From the NCBI GenBank assembly GCA_016713175.1, contig JADJPQ010000002.1:496001-560000 (forward strand): a stretch of DNA of 64,000 bases, written 5' to 3'. The notes beneath the pieces are model-generated. The model ran no database searches and had not been told where the DNA came from. It was given only the letters and a program-made list of their open reading frames with translations. The position numbers and the translations under genes are program-made. Positions 1 through 9,280 of the stretch are shown piece by piece; the stretch's first letter is position 1, and each line of letters begins with the position of its first letter. This DNA is from Planctomycetota bacterium. Lineage in GTDB: Bacteria; Planctomycetota; UBA1135; UBA2386.

Positions 1-140
1 TCGTCGGCGTACACGTGGGGGACGCCGTGCCGATCGCGGACGACGGTCGCGGGCGCGTGCAGTTCGGGGAGCTGGATGGGCGGGGACTGCGCGGCTGCGG
101 TTGCAGCCAGCGCCAGGACGAAGAAGGGATGTGCTCGCAT
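1..140 (-). CDS. Penicillin acylase family protein, N-terminal fragment (cut by window edge)
   Basis: Only the first 46 codons lie in the window. Translating the minus strand from the ATG at 140 gives a signal peptide (Met-Arg-Ala-His, then a hydrophobic stretch ending AAAQ). It is followed by the segment VVRDRHGVPHVYAD, which closely matches the conserved start of the mature region of penicillin acylase/acyl-homoserine-lactone acylase (Ntn-hydrolase, S45) proteins. Family members are secreted or periplasmic amidases that mature by self-cleavage. The catalytic Ser and the rest of the protein lie off the left edge, so activity cannot be judged. It is downstream of, and co-directional with, the tandem-repeat protein and the sigma factor. 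Confidence 0.75.
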   Translation of the reverse strand, partial: MRAHPFFVLALAATAAAQSPPIQLPELHAPATVVRDRHGVPHVYAD

Positions 141-155
141 GGCGGTTCGGGCGGA

Positions 156-219
156 GGACGTCTCCACCCGGGATCCCCGCGAGCCGCGGTTTTCGCGCGC
201 CGGCCGAACGCCTTTTCTT
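156..219 (-). repeat. Stop-codon-phased intergenic repeat, copy 1
   Basis: This 64-bp element on the minus strand begins AAGAAAA exactly 4 nt after the TGA of the gene at 224-1654 and ends GGGTGGAGACGTCC, 15 bp before the start codon of the penicillin-acylase-like gene. It is nearly identical to the copy at 1678-1739, especially over its 3' two thirds (shared blocks GGCGCGCGAAAACC and GGATCCCGGGTGGAGACGTC). No clear stem with a T-tract is seen. Confidence 0.8.
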
Positions 220-223
220 GGCA

Positions 224-1654
224 TCAGGCCAGGTACGTGTTCATGGCGCGGATGCGCCAACCTTTCCGCCAGAGGTCGTCGTACGTCGCCTGGAACTCGG
301 GGTACATCAGGGCGAACCGGCGCGTCTCCGAGCCCGGCGTCGGCCGCCAGAGCCCGTCGTAGCGAAGTCCTCGAGACGTGACGACGGGGTTCAACATGAT
401 CAGCCGCCACTTTCGCTTGGCCTGTTCGGCGCATTGGGCGGCCAAGCCCTCGGGCTTCATGTCATGGATCAGCGTTTCGGCGGCGTCACCCGGGCTCCAG
501 ACGGAGTCGTAGCGGACCAGACCCTCGAACACGTACGCGTTCATCACGTACATGCGCCACTTGTCGGCGTGGAGCCGGTCGTACAAGGCTCTGAACTGAC
601 CGAGTGTCAGGCCATGGTGCTGCCGCACCTGGGTGTCGCCGGGTCGCCAGATCGCGTCGTACAGAACCCGGTTGCCGAGCACCGTCGTGTTGAGCAGGCG
701 GAGGCGCCAGCCGCCCTTCGACAACTCTTGGTCCTTGGCTTGCAGTTCGTCACGAGACAGTCCGTAGTGCTGCATTTCGCCGACCTTTCCCGGCCGCCAC
801 ACGGCGTCGTAGCGGATCTCGCCGCCGACCGTGTAGGTGTTGAGGAGATGCAGGCGCCAGTGCTTCGGCCAAACCTCGTCGTACTTGGCCCGGAGTTGCT
901 GGAACGACATCGAGTAGTGCTGGATCTCGCCCGCCCTGCTCTTCATCCAGATGCCGTCGTAGAGCAACTGGGTCGGCGCACGCTGGATCGAGCCGTGGAC
1001 GTGGTAGATCCCGTTGGCGGAGGCGGGATCGCCGAGGGTCAGGTCGAAGGTCTTGCCGACGTAGGTCGCATCGCGAATGGTCTTGTAGCTGAACACGCTG
1101 GTCCAGCCCGGGCCCACGAGGTCGTCGGGGTCGGCGATTCCGCCGATGTCGACGAGGCTGCCGATGGCGGTGAACGACAAGGCGCGAACCGTGGCGGAGC
1201 GCACTGCCTTCACCACCGCGTCCTTGGCCGCGGCTGTGATCTGTCGCGCGTCCGGCGGTACGGCGGCGTCGAGTGCCCGCTGCACCTCGGTGCGGAGCAC
1301 TTCGACGAGCTTCTTGCGGCCCTTCTCGGCGACCGAGCCGCGGGTTGCGTCCTCTTCCAAGCCGATGACGACGACTGCGACGGCACTCAGGTCTTGGGCG
1401 ACGCTGAGCGGGACTCCGGGGATCGGGTTCAGGTCCGTTGTCCAGCGGCCGAGCCGCTCGGGGATGGCGATGGTCTGGCCCAGGGTGGCGTCATCCGCCG
1501 CTGGCCCCAGGCCGCCGTGGCTGAACGGCGGTGAGTGGATCGTGAGGGTGCGGCCCTCGGCTTTCAGGAAGACGATCCAGAGGTACGGCTCATCGGGCGA
1601 AGACTCGTTCTTGCGCTCGACGCGGAGCAACTTACAGCGAACGTCGACGTACAT
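224..1654 (-). CDS. BTRD1-type tandem repeat protein
   Basis: This 476-residue protein has an N-terminal half I do not recognise. Its C-terminal half (from about residue 232) consists of five consecutive ~48-residue repeats, each with a YDxxWxPG start, a central xxHxxL or similar core and a GWRLxxLNxY end. These match the bacterial tandem repeat domain 1 / polyglycine-hydrolase-like structural repeat family, which forms a beta-rich scaffold in secreted hydrolases and adhesins. No signal peptide is evident. I chose the ATG at 1654; a TTG two codons upstream is also possible. It lies between the sigma factor and the penicillin-acylase-like gene on the same strand, with a copy of the same repeat on each side. 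The function is unknown. Confidence 0.8.
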   Translation of the reverse strand: MYVDVRCKLLRVERKNESSPDEPYLWIVFLKAEGRTLTIHSPPFSHGGLGPAADDATLGQTIAIPERLGRWTTDLNPIPGVPLSVAQDLSAVAVVVIGLEEDATRGSVAEKGRKKLVEVLRTEVQRALDAAVPPDARQITAAAKDAVVKAVRSATVRALSFTAIGSLVDIGGIADPDDLVGPGWTSVFSYKTIRDATYVGKTFDLTLGDPASANGIYHVHGSIQRAPTQLLYDGIWMKSRAGEIQHYSMSFQQLRAKYDEVWPKHWRLHLLNTYTVGGEIRYDAVWRPGKVGEMQHYGLSRDELQAKDQELSKGGWRLRLLNTTVLGNRVLYDAIWRPGDTQVRQHHGLTLGQFRALYDRLHADKWRMYVMNAYVFEGLVRYDSVWSPGDAAETLIHDMKPEGLAAQCAEQAKRKWRLIMLNPVVTSRGLRYDGLWRPTPGSETRRFALMYPEFQATYDDLWRKGWRIRAMNTYLA

Positions 1655-1677
1655 TGGCAACCTGCTGACGGGGGGAA

Positions 1678-1739
1678 GGACGTCTCCACCCGGGATCCAC
1701 GCGAACCCTGGTTTTCGCGCGCCGGTCGGCGGTTTTCTT
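1678..1739 (-). repeat. Stop-codon-phased intergenic repeat, copy 2
   Basis: This 62-bp element starts AAGAAAACC on the minus strand 4 nt after the sigma-factor stop codon (1744-1746) and ends 23 bp upstream of the next gene's ATG. It matches copy 1 at 156-219 in sequence, orientation and distance to the preceding stop. Confidence 0.8.
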
Positions 1740-1743
1740 CGCG

Positions 1744-2430
1744 TCAGCGCTCCGACCGCAGGTGCTCGAGCAGCCGGCGCACCTCGGCTTCGACGGCGGC
1801 CGGCGAGGCATCGCCGTCACCCTGGACGACCTCGGTCAGCGCCGCGCGAAACTCGCGGCGGGCGCGGGCGAAGTCGTGGTGCAGTTGCGCGGCGTCCACC
1901 TGCCAGCGCGCGGCGATCGCGCGGATCGGCAGGCCTTCCTCGAAGCGCAGCCGCAGCAGCTCGACGCGCCGTTCGGCGGCAGCGCCGGCCGAGCGCGCGC
2001 GATCGCGGAGGACCTGGGCCGCGGTGCGCATCCGGGCCACGGCCCAGGCGCGGTCGAACAGCCGCGAGGCGCTGGCCTCACGGGCGACCGGGTCGTCGGC
2101 CGGTTCGGCGCCGGCGTCGTCGCTCCGGACTCGCGCGCGCGCGCGCCGCGTCTCGAAGTGCAGCGCCGTGGTCCGCGCGATGCCGAAGAAGAACGTGCGA
2201 AAGCCGTTCGCGCGGGCGGGGGCGAAGCGCTGCAGAGCCTGGCGAAAGCAGTCCAAGAACACTTCCTGGACGGCGTCGTCGACGCTCTGCAGCAGCCCGG
2301 TGCCGCGCCAGCGTGCGGTCAGATAGGCGCGCGCCGCCGGCAGGTAATCGAGTGCGAAGCGCTGGCGCGCCGCCGCATCGCCTCGCGCGGCGTCGTCGAT
2401 CAGTTGCCAGCAGGTCGACGGGGCGGTCAC
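1744..2430 (-). CDS. ECF-type RNA polymerase sigma factor
   Basis: This 228-residue protein has the two-domain sigma-70 ECF layout. A region-2-like part lies around VDDAVQEVFLDCFRQ (about residues 50-65) with a following FRTFFFGIARTTAL helix. A C-terminal region-4 helix-turn-helix lies around RFEEGLPIRAIAARWQVDA (about residues 165-185). It starts with GTG at 2430, 6 nt after the stop of the 83-residue gene, so the two are probably co-transcribed. No transmembrane anti-sigma factor is adjacent, so the 83- and 36-residue proteins upstream are the only candidates for local partners. The target promoters are unknown. Confidence 0.85.
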   Translation of the reverse strand: MTAPSTCWQLIDDAARGDAAARQRFALDYLPAARAYLTARWRGTGLLQSVDDAVQEVFLDCFRQALQRFAPARANGFRTFFFGIARTTALHFETRRARARVRSDDAGAEPADDPVAREASASRLFDRAWAVARMRTAAQVLRDRARSAGAAAERRVELLRLRFEEGLPIRAIAARWQVDAAQLHHDFARARREFRAALTEVVQGDGDASPAAVEAEVRRLLEHLRSER

Positions 2431-2436
2431 GGCTGC

Positions 2437-2688
2437 TCACTTCGTCGCGGCGCCGATCGCGGCGCGGATGCGGACCGCGCGCTGCAGGCAGTCGCGCGAC
2501 TGCAGCAGCTTCTGCCGCACGTCGACACTCAGCTCGGCCGTCGCCAGGAACTCGTCGACCGTCGCCAGCGCCGCCGCCGAGCTGTGGGCATTGACGAACG
2601 CGTCGAGCCACGCCGGCATGAAGAAGATCCGGCGGTGCTCCTTGACCCAGTCGACGCGCTCGAGCGCGGGCCGCAGGAACGGCAGCAT
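2437..2688 (-). CDS. Small conserved-looking helical protein, 83 aa
   Basis: The ATG at 2688 is preceded by a strong AGGAGGGA Shine-Dalgarno on the minus strand, which fixes the start and argues that this small gene is real. The protein begins MLPFLRPALERVDWVKEH and looks entirely helical and soluble. I do not recognise a family. Its ATG overlaps the TGA of the 36-residue gene upstream (TGATG), and its stop is 6 nt from the sigma-factor start, so it probably belongs to a three-gene transcription unit. A role in sigma regulation is a guess from position only. Confidence 0.65.
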   Translation of the reverse strand: MLPFLRPALERVDWVKEHRRIFFMPAWLDAFVNAHSSAAALATVDEFLATAELSVDVRQKLLQSRDCLQRAVRIRAAIGAATK

Positions 2689-2798
2689 CAGTCCCTCCTG
2701 ACCGGGCCAGGCTGCGCCGGTGGCGGACTTTGCTTCCCGCAGGCAACTGCCAGCGTGACGATGCCGAGGGCAACTGCACCGATGATCCAGTACGTCAT
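2688..2798 (-). CDS. 36-aa membrane peptide with lipobox-like end
   Basis: This very short reading frame encodes one hydrophobic segment, MTYWIIGAVALGIVTLAVAC, followed by a short Pro-rich polar tail. The VAC ending resembles a lipoprotein cleavage site, so the product could be a tiny membrane-anchored lipopeptide. Its stop codon overlaps the start of the 83-residue gene (TGATG), which suggests translational coupling. Longer in-frame starts exist upstream but give no hydrophobic leader. Being first in a small operon with an ECF sigma factor, it may be a membrane tether or sensor; that is inference. Confidence 0.45.
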   Translation of the reverse strand: MTYWIIGAVALGIVTLAVACGKQSPPPAQPGPVRRD

Positions 2799-3388
2799 GG
2801 GGACACGCTGACGGCCCAACCCGCGACTTCTTCCGGATAGGATGTGTTGAACGAAGCCGCGACCCGGGCCGCACAGACGGCACGAGGCTTGCTCTCCAAA
2901 GGGCATTCGATCGACTTGGGTGCCGCCGACGACAGACCTTCACCCTGTCGTCGGAAACGACGTCACAAACACCCGCATCGCTTCGGTGCGATGCGACTTG
3001 CGCAGAGTGTTCGGGCTCGTAGGAATGCCGCGACGAGGTGCGGGGCTTACAGGCCGACTGGGCCACGGCCCGCTCGGGGCGAACCGCAGTGCCATCGGAC
3101 CAGAAGCATCCAAGCCTCGCCGCCACTGGCGGACGGCGGGACAGGAGAGCACGAACGCTCTCGCGATGCCAGTTCGTGGATTCGACACCGCAAGGTGCCA
3201 CTTGGCAACGACGTCCGGGCAGAAAGCAGAAAGGAGATGACATCACGGTCGCGCGGACTGGGGCTACCGCGAAACGTTTCGTTCAACGTCTTTGCCGCTG
3301 AGCCGCGAGCCGCGCGAGGGCTTCAGCTCTCGCGGTTGCGTTGCGTTGATCGCGGCTCGTCGGCTCCTGCGGCTTGTTGGACCGCAGC
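2799..3388. other. 590-bp stretch without a supported gene; structured DNA at its end
   Basis: No reading frame here has a convincing start, ribosome site or family resemblance. The stretch holds repeat copy A (2817-2859). It also has a nested inverted repeat: arms GAGCCGCGA at 3300-3308 and TCGCGGCTC at 3350-3358 enclose a second pair, CGCGAG at 3313-3318 and CTCGCG at 3329-3334. This lies just downstream of the minus-strand gene at 3389-3673, so it could be that gene's terminator or a structured recombination site. Confidence 0.5.
2817..2859 (+). repeat. 43-bp dispersed repeat, copy A
   Basis: This block runs from CAACCCGCGACTTCTTCCGG to GTTGAACGAAGCCG and recurs in the same orientation at 3743-3786 with about 40 of 44 positions identical. 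The two copies bracket the orphan membrane-protein gene. The core contains the palindrome GTTGAAC. Confidence 0.75.
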
Positions 3389-3673
3389 TTACCAAATGCA
3401 GCGGTCGCCGATCATCCAGAGGGAGAACCCCGACATCAGCAGGATGCCTGCAGCGAGCACACGAATGGGTCGTGGCAGCCTGCGCCAGGACAGGGCCACC
3501 AGGGCGAACGAAGCAACCGCAAGACCTGCCGCCGTGGACAAGCCCCCCGGCTCAGCCTCTGGCACATACGTCGTCACACTGAGCAACGCCGACAGGGGAG
3601 ACATGAGCAGTGCCGCGTTGAACGCGAGGATCACAAGCACCGGAGTCCGAGTCGGCTTTGATCTTGGCTGCAT
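3389..3673 (-). CDS. Small integral membrane protein, 94 aa
   Basis: The protein starts at an ATG (3673; a TTG at 3688 is also in frame). It contains three hydrophobic segments: about residues 13-33 (VLVILAFNAALLMSPLSALL), 43-60 and 70-86. Short basic loops (SWRRLPRP) separate the second and third, which is typical of a real small membrane protein. I do not recognise a family. It stands alone in a gene-poor patch flanked by the 43-bp repeat copies A and B and by inverted partial copies at 3278-3287 and 3697-3718. This suggests it may have arrived as part of a mobile cassette. Confidence 0.55.
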   Translation of the reverse strand: MQPRSKPTRTPVLVILAFNAALLMSPLSALLSVTTYVPEAEPGGLSTAAGLAVASFALVALSWRRLPRPIRVLAAGILLMSGFSLWMIGDRCIW

Positions 3674-3696
3674 GCCCTGGCGGTCCAACGATCAGG

Positions 3697-3718
3697 ATCC
3701 TATCCGGAGGAAGTCGCG
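3697..3718 (-). repeat. Inverted partial copy of the 43-bp repeat
   Basis: ATCCTATCCGGAGGAAGTCG and the two following bases are the reverse complement of the first half of the repeat found at 2817 and 3743. With copy B only 31 bp away, the pair can form a roughly 20-bp hairpin or cruciform. Confidence 0.65.
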
Positions 3719-3742
3719 AGGATGGCTCGCCACGGCGGCCGG

Positions 3743-3786
3743 CAACCCACGACTTCTTCCGGATGGGATCATGTTGAACGAAGCCG
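3743..3786 (+). repeat. 43-bp dispersed repeat, copy B
   Basis: Direct copy of the block at 2817-2859. A further short match, GGGCATTCGAT, follows both copies a little downstream (near 2900 and 3803), so the homology may extend beyond the core. Confidence 0.75.
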
Positions 3787-3857
3787 TGGCGATGCGGCTA
3801 TGGGCATTCGATGCAAGTCCTGCCCCGCGCGCAACCGGGTCGACTACCTGTCAAGGG

Positions 3858-3995
3858 CCGGGCAAACGGGACCACTTCCGGTTCGGCCAAGCGGGACCGC
3901 TGAGTTCGGGCAAACGGGACCACCCCGGCTCGGGCAAGCAGGACCGCGCGAGGTCGGGCAAACGGGACCACGAGAGTCCGGGCAACCGGGACCAC
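3858..3995 (+). repeat. Six tandem ~18-bp repeats at 24-bp spacing (IS21-type end)
   Basis: Six copies of a motif close to TCGGGCAAACGGGACCAC begin at 3858, 3883, 3906, 3930, 3954 and 3978, a start-to-start spacing of 25, 23, 24, 24 and 24 bp. They lie directly upstream of an IS21-type istA start. IS21-family elements carry multiple short terminal repeats that bind transposase, so this is best read as the left end of the element. The spacer sequences vary. Confidence 0.8.
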
Positions 3996-4048
3996 CGCCC
4001 AGGTGATGGGCGCCATCCTCCGTGGCATCAACGACCAACGGAGGACCT

Positions 4049-4405
4049 GTGACCGCCCGGAGTGTGGAGATGCACCGCCTGCAAGAGCTCGTTCGCCTGC
4101 ACCGCCTGAAGACCAGCGCCCGCGAAGTCTGCCGACTACTCGGGATGGGGCGCACCAAGGAGTGGCACTACCGCCAGGCTCTGGAGAGGGCCGGGTTGTT
4201 GATCGGCGACCCGGGCGACCTGCCGGCCGTCGGATGATCAAGGCGGCGGCGAAGGCCACGGTGGCCAAGGCCACCGCCCAGCAAGAGATGTCCACGGTCG
4301 AGCCGTGGCGGGCACACATCGAGCCGATGGTGAAGCGCGGGGCGAAGCCCCGCGCATTCCGGGACTGCCCAGCAAGGCCGCAGGATTCGCCTTGTGGCCG
4401 GCGCC
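4049..4405 (+). pseudogene. istA: Decayed istA transposase of an IS21-family element
   Basis: A GTG at 4049 preceded by GGAGG starts a frame with MHRLQELVRLHRL then SAREVCRLLGMGRTKEWHYR and ALERAGLL. This is the typical N-terminal helix-turn-helix of IS21 IstA. The frame ends at 4237. The homology continues in another frame from about 4234 (TAQQEMSTVEPWRAHIEPMV then KRGAKPRA) and shifts again near 4350 before fading by about 4400. The DDE catalytic domain and istB are absent. This is therefore a truncated, twice-frameshifted remnant linked to the terminal repeats at 3858-3995. Confidence 0.75.
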
Positions 4406-4529
4406 GGTCGTTGGCCGCCGGTCCCCCACACCCCCGCCGAACCCAACGCCCGATGAACCCGAAGGCCGCCACTCGTCCGAGTTCGGCGCGATCGACCGTG
4501 GACCGCGGTATTCTCTGGCGCCGCCCATC

Positions 4530-4721
4530 ATGGACAAGACCCGCCAGTTCACCGCCGTGATCGAACGCGAGGACGATCTCTTCGTCTCGCTCTGCCTCGA
4601 GCTCGATGTCGCCAGCCAGGGTGCCACCGTGGAAGAGGCTCGCGACAACCTCGTCGAAGCGCTCGAGTTGCTCTTCGAGTGCGCCCCTTCCCGCAGCGAA
4701 CGCCAAGCGCAGTCTTCGTGA
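4530..4721 (+). CDS. HicB-family antitoxin-like protein
   Basis: This 63-residue protein (MDKTRQFTAVIEREDDLFVS..., then ASQGATVEEARDNLVEALEL) has the short beta-alpha fold signature of HicB/UPF0150 proteins: an N-terminal strand with the sensing motif and the G-x-T-x-E-E-A-x-x-N helix. Family members pair with HicA mRNA-interferase toxins and usually add a C-terminal DNA-binding domain, which is missing here. No intact hicA is adjacent. The start is the ATG after the decayed istA, but no strong ribosome site is visible. It may be an orphan antitoxin left after toxin loss. Confidence 0.7.
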   Translation: MDKTRQFTAVIEREDDLFVSLCLELDVASQGATVEEARDNLVEALELLFECAPSRSERQAQSS

Positions 4722-4734
4722 CGCGGGTCGACGT

Positions 4735-4885
4735 TCGAGTTGCGTAGAACCCGTAGGTTATCGCGACGGCGGTAAGCACCATCCCGCAGCGCCACGACCT
4801 CGTGACGGTTCACCCTGCTCGGCAGCCACACCGTGAGACAATCACGCGAGGGCCGGCGGGCCAGGTCCCACGAATGACCGCTCAC
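4735..4885 (+). pseudogene. Possible HicA toxin remnant
   Basis: Directly after hicB, two frames together give weak HicA-like pieces: VGYRDGGKHH followed, after a shift, by IPQRHDLVTVHPARQPHRETI, with the middle segment resembling the HicA core G-x-x-H-x-x-x followed by V-T-V-P and H. There is no open frame through the stretch. The resemblance is short, so treat it as a hypothesis. Confidence 0.25.
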
Positions 4886-4904
4886 CAGACACCCGCGTCG
4901 CGCC

Positions 4905-8024
<3,120 letters not shown>

Positions 8025-8137
8025 GGGTGGCCTCATGCTACGGCGCGATCGACCGGGCCGTGAGTTTCCGGATTCCCCGGGCACCGGGCCGCATCCCTCT
8101 TGACCCGCCCCCATCGCCGCCCGATAGCTCCGGCGGC

Positions 8138-9265
8138 ATGCCGACGCCGACGATGCCGGAATCGCCACCGTTCCATCTGGAGCGCTATTTCGCGCGGTGG
8201 GAGAACACGGTCTCGCGACAGCTCTCGGCATCCGACTGCCGACCGCTGCGCGTGACCGACGTGCTGAACTGGAGCAAGACGCCGACGGACCAGCTGCTGC
8301 AACTCCGGCTCGGCTACACCCAGAGTGCGGGCGATCCCGAACTGCGCCGCGAGATCGCGACGTTCTACCCTGGCCGCAAGGACGACGACGTGCTGGTCGT
8401 CAACGCGCCGCAGGAAGCGCTGGCGCTGGCGCTGCGCGCGATGTTGCGGCCGGGCGATCGGGTCATCGTACAGACGCCGTGCTATCAGTCGCTGAAGCAG
8501 ATCGCGCTGCAGATCGGCTGTCAGGTCGTCGACTGGCCCGTGCATGTCGACGACAACGGCTTCGCGATCGATTGGAATTCGCTGCACGACCTGCTGCACG
8601 AACCGGCGGCGGCGCTGATCACCAACTTCCCACACAACCCGACCGGCGTGCAGCCGACGCCGGACGAGTGGCAGCACCTGGTGGCGAAGGTCGAGCACCA
8701 CGGCCTGCGCTGGTTCTCGGACGAGATCTATCGGGGTCTCGCACCGGACGACGTGTTCGAACTGGTGCCGGCGGCGTGCCTGACGACCCGCGCGGTCAGC
8801 CTTTGGGGCCTGTCGAAGAGCTTCGGGCTCGCCGGCCTGCGGCTGGGCTGGCTGGTCACCGGCGATCGCGAACTGCGGACCAGGATCGAGGAAGCCAAGG
8901 ACTGGTCGTCCATCTGCAGCAACGCCGTCAGTGAGTTCCTCGGCCTGCAGGCGCTGCGCGCCGCCAAGCCGCTGCTCGCCGGCAATCGGCGGATCATCGC
9001 GCAGAACGGCCAGCGGATGGCCAGCTTCGCGCGCCGCAACCCGGGGCTGGTGGCGTTCTCGCCCCCGGCGGCCGGGCCGGTGACGATGGCCCGTGTGTTG
9101 TCGGGCAATGCCACCGACCTGGCGACGCGCGTGCGCGAGAAGGGCAGTGCGCTGCTGGTGCCGAGCTACCTGTTCGACATGCCCGATCGCTGGGTGCGGA
9201 TCGGGCTCGGTCGTGCCGACTTCGACGACGCGCTGCGGCGTTGGGAGATGGCGATGCGGGCGTGA
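8138..9265 (+). CDS. PLP-dependent aminotransferase, class I/II
   Basis: This 375-residue fold-type I enzyme carries the substrate-binding segment NFPHNPTGVQPT (about residues 165-176) and the Schiff-base lysine in SLWGLSKSFGLAGLRLGWL (Lys near residue 227). The arginine of the phosphate site lies in GLRLGW. These enzymes transfer amino groups between amino acids and keto acids in the cytoplasm; the exact substrate is not evident. The start at 8138 gives MPTPTMPESPPFHLERYF; a second ATG at 8153 is possible. The gene is divergent from the VPS10-like gene and convergent with the Kelch gene, so it is probably monocistronic. Confidence 0.9.
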   Translation: MPTPTMPESPPFHLERYFARWENTVSRQLSASDCRPLRVTDVLNWSKTPTDQLLQLRLGYTQSAGDPELRREIATFYPGRKDDDVLVVNAPQEALALALRAMLRPGDRVIVQTPCYQSLKQIALQIGCQVVDWPVHVDDNGFAIDWNSLHDLLHEPAAALITNFPHNPTGVQPTPDEWQHLVAKVEHHGLRWFSDEIYRGLAPDDVFELVPAACLTTRAVSLWGLSKSFGLAGLRLGWLVTGDRELRTRIEEAKDWSSICSNAVSEFLGLQALRAAKPLLAGNRRIIAQNGQRMASFARRNPGLVAFSPPAAGPVTMARVLSGNATDLATRVREKGSALLVPSYLFDMPDRWVRIGLGRADFDDALRRWEMAMRA

Positions 9266-9280
9266 GGCCGCCGCGTCGCG

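Noticed and set aside
3271..3358. Integron attC site
   Set aside because: GTTCAAC at 3281 fits one core box and inverted repeats follow, but no matching GTTRRRY partner at the expected distance and no integrase was found. Kept only as a structured repeat.
3858..3995. CRISPR-like array
   Set aside because: The repeat is ~18 bp with 5-7 bp gaps, far too short for spacers, and it lies at an IS21-type transposase start.
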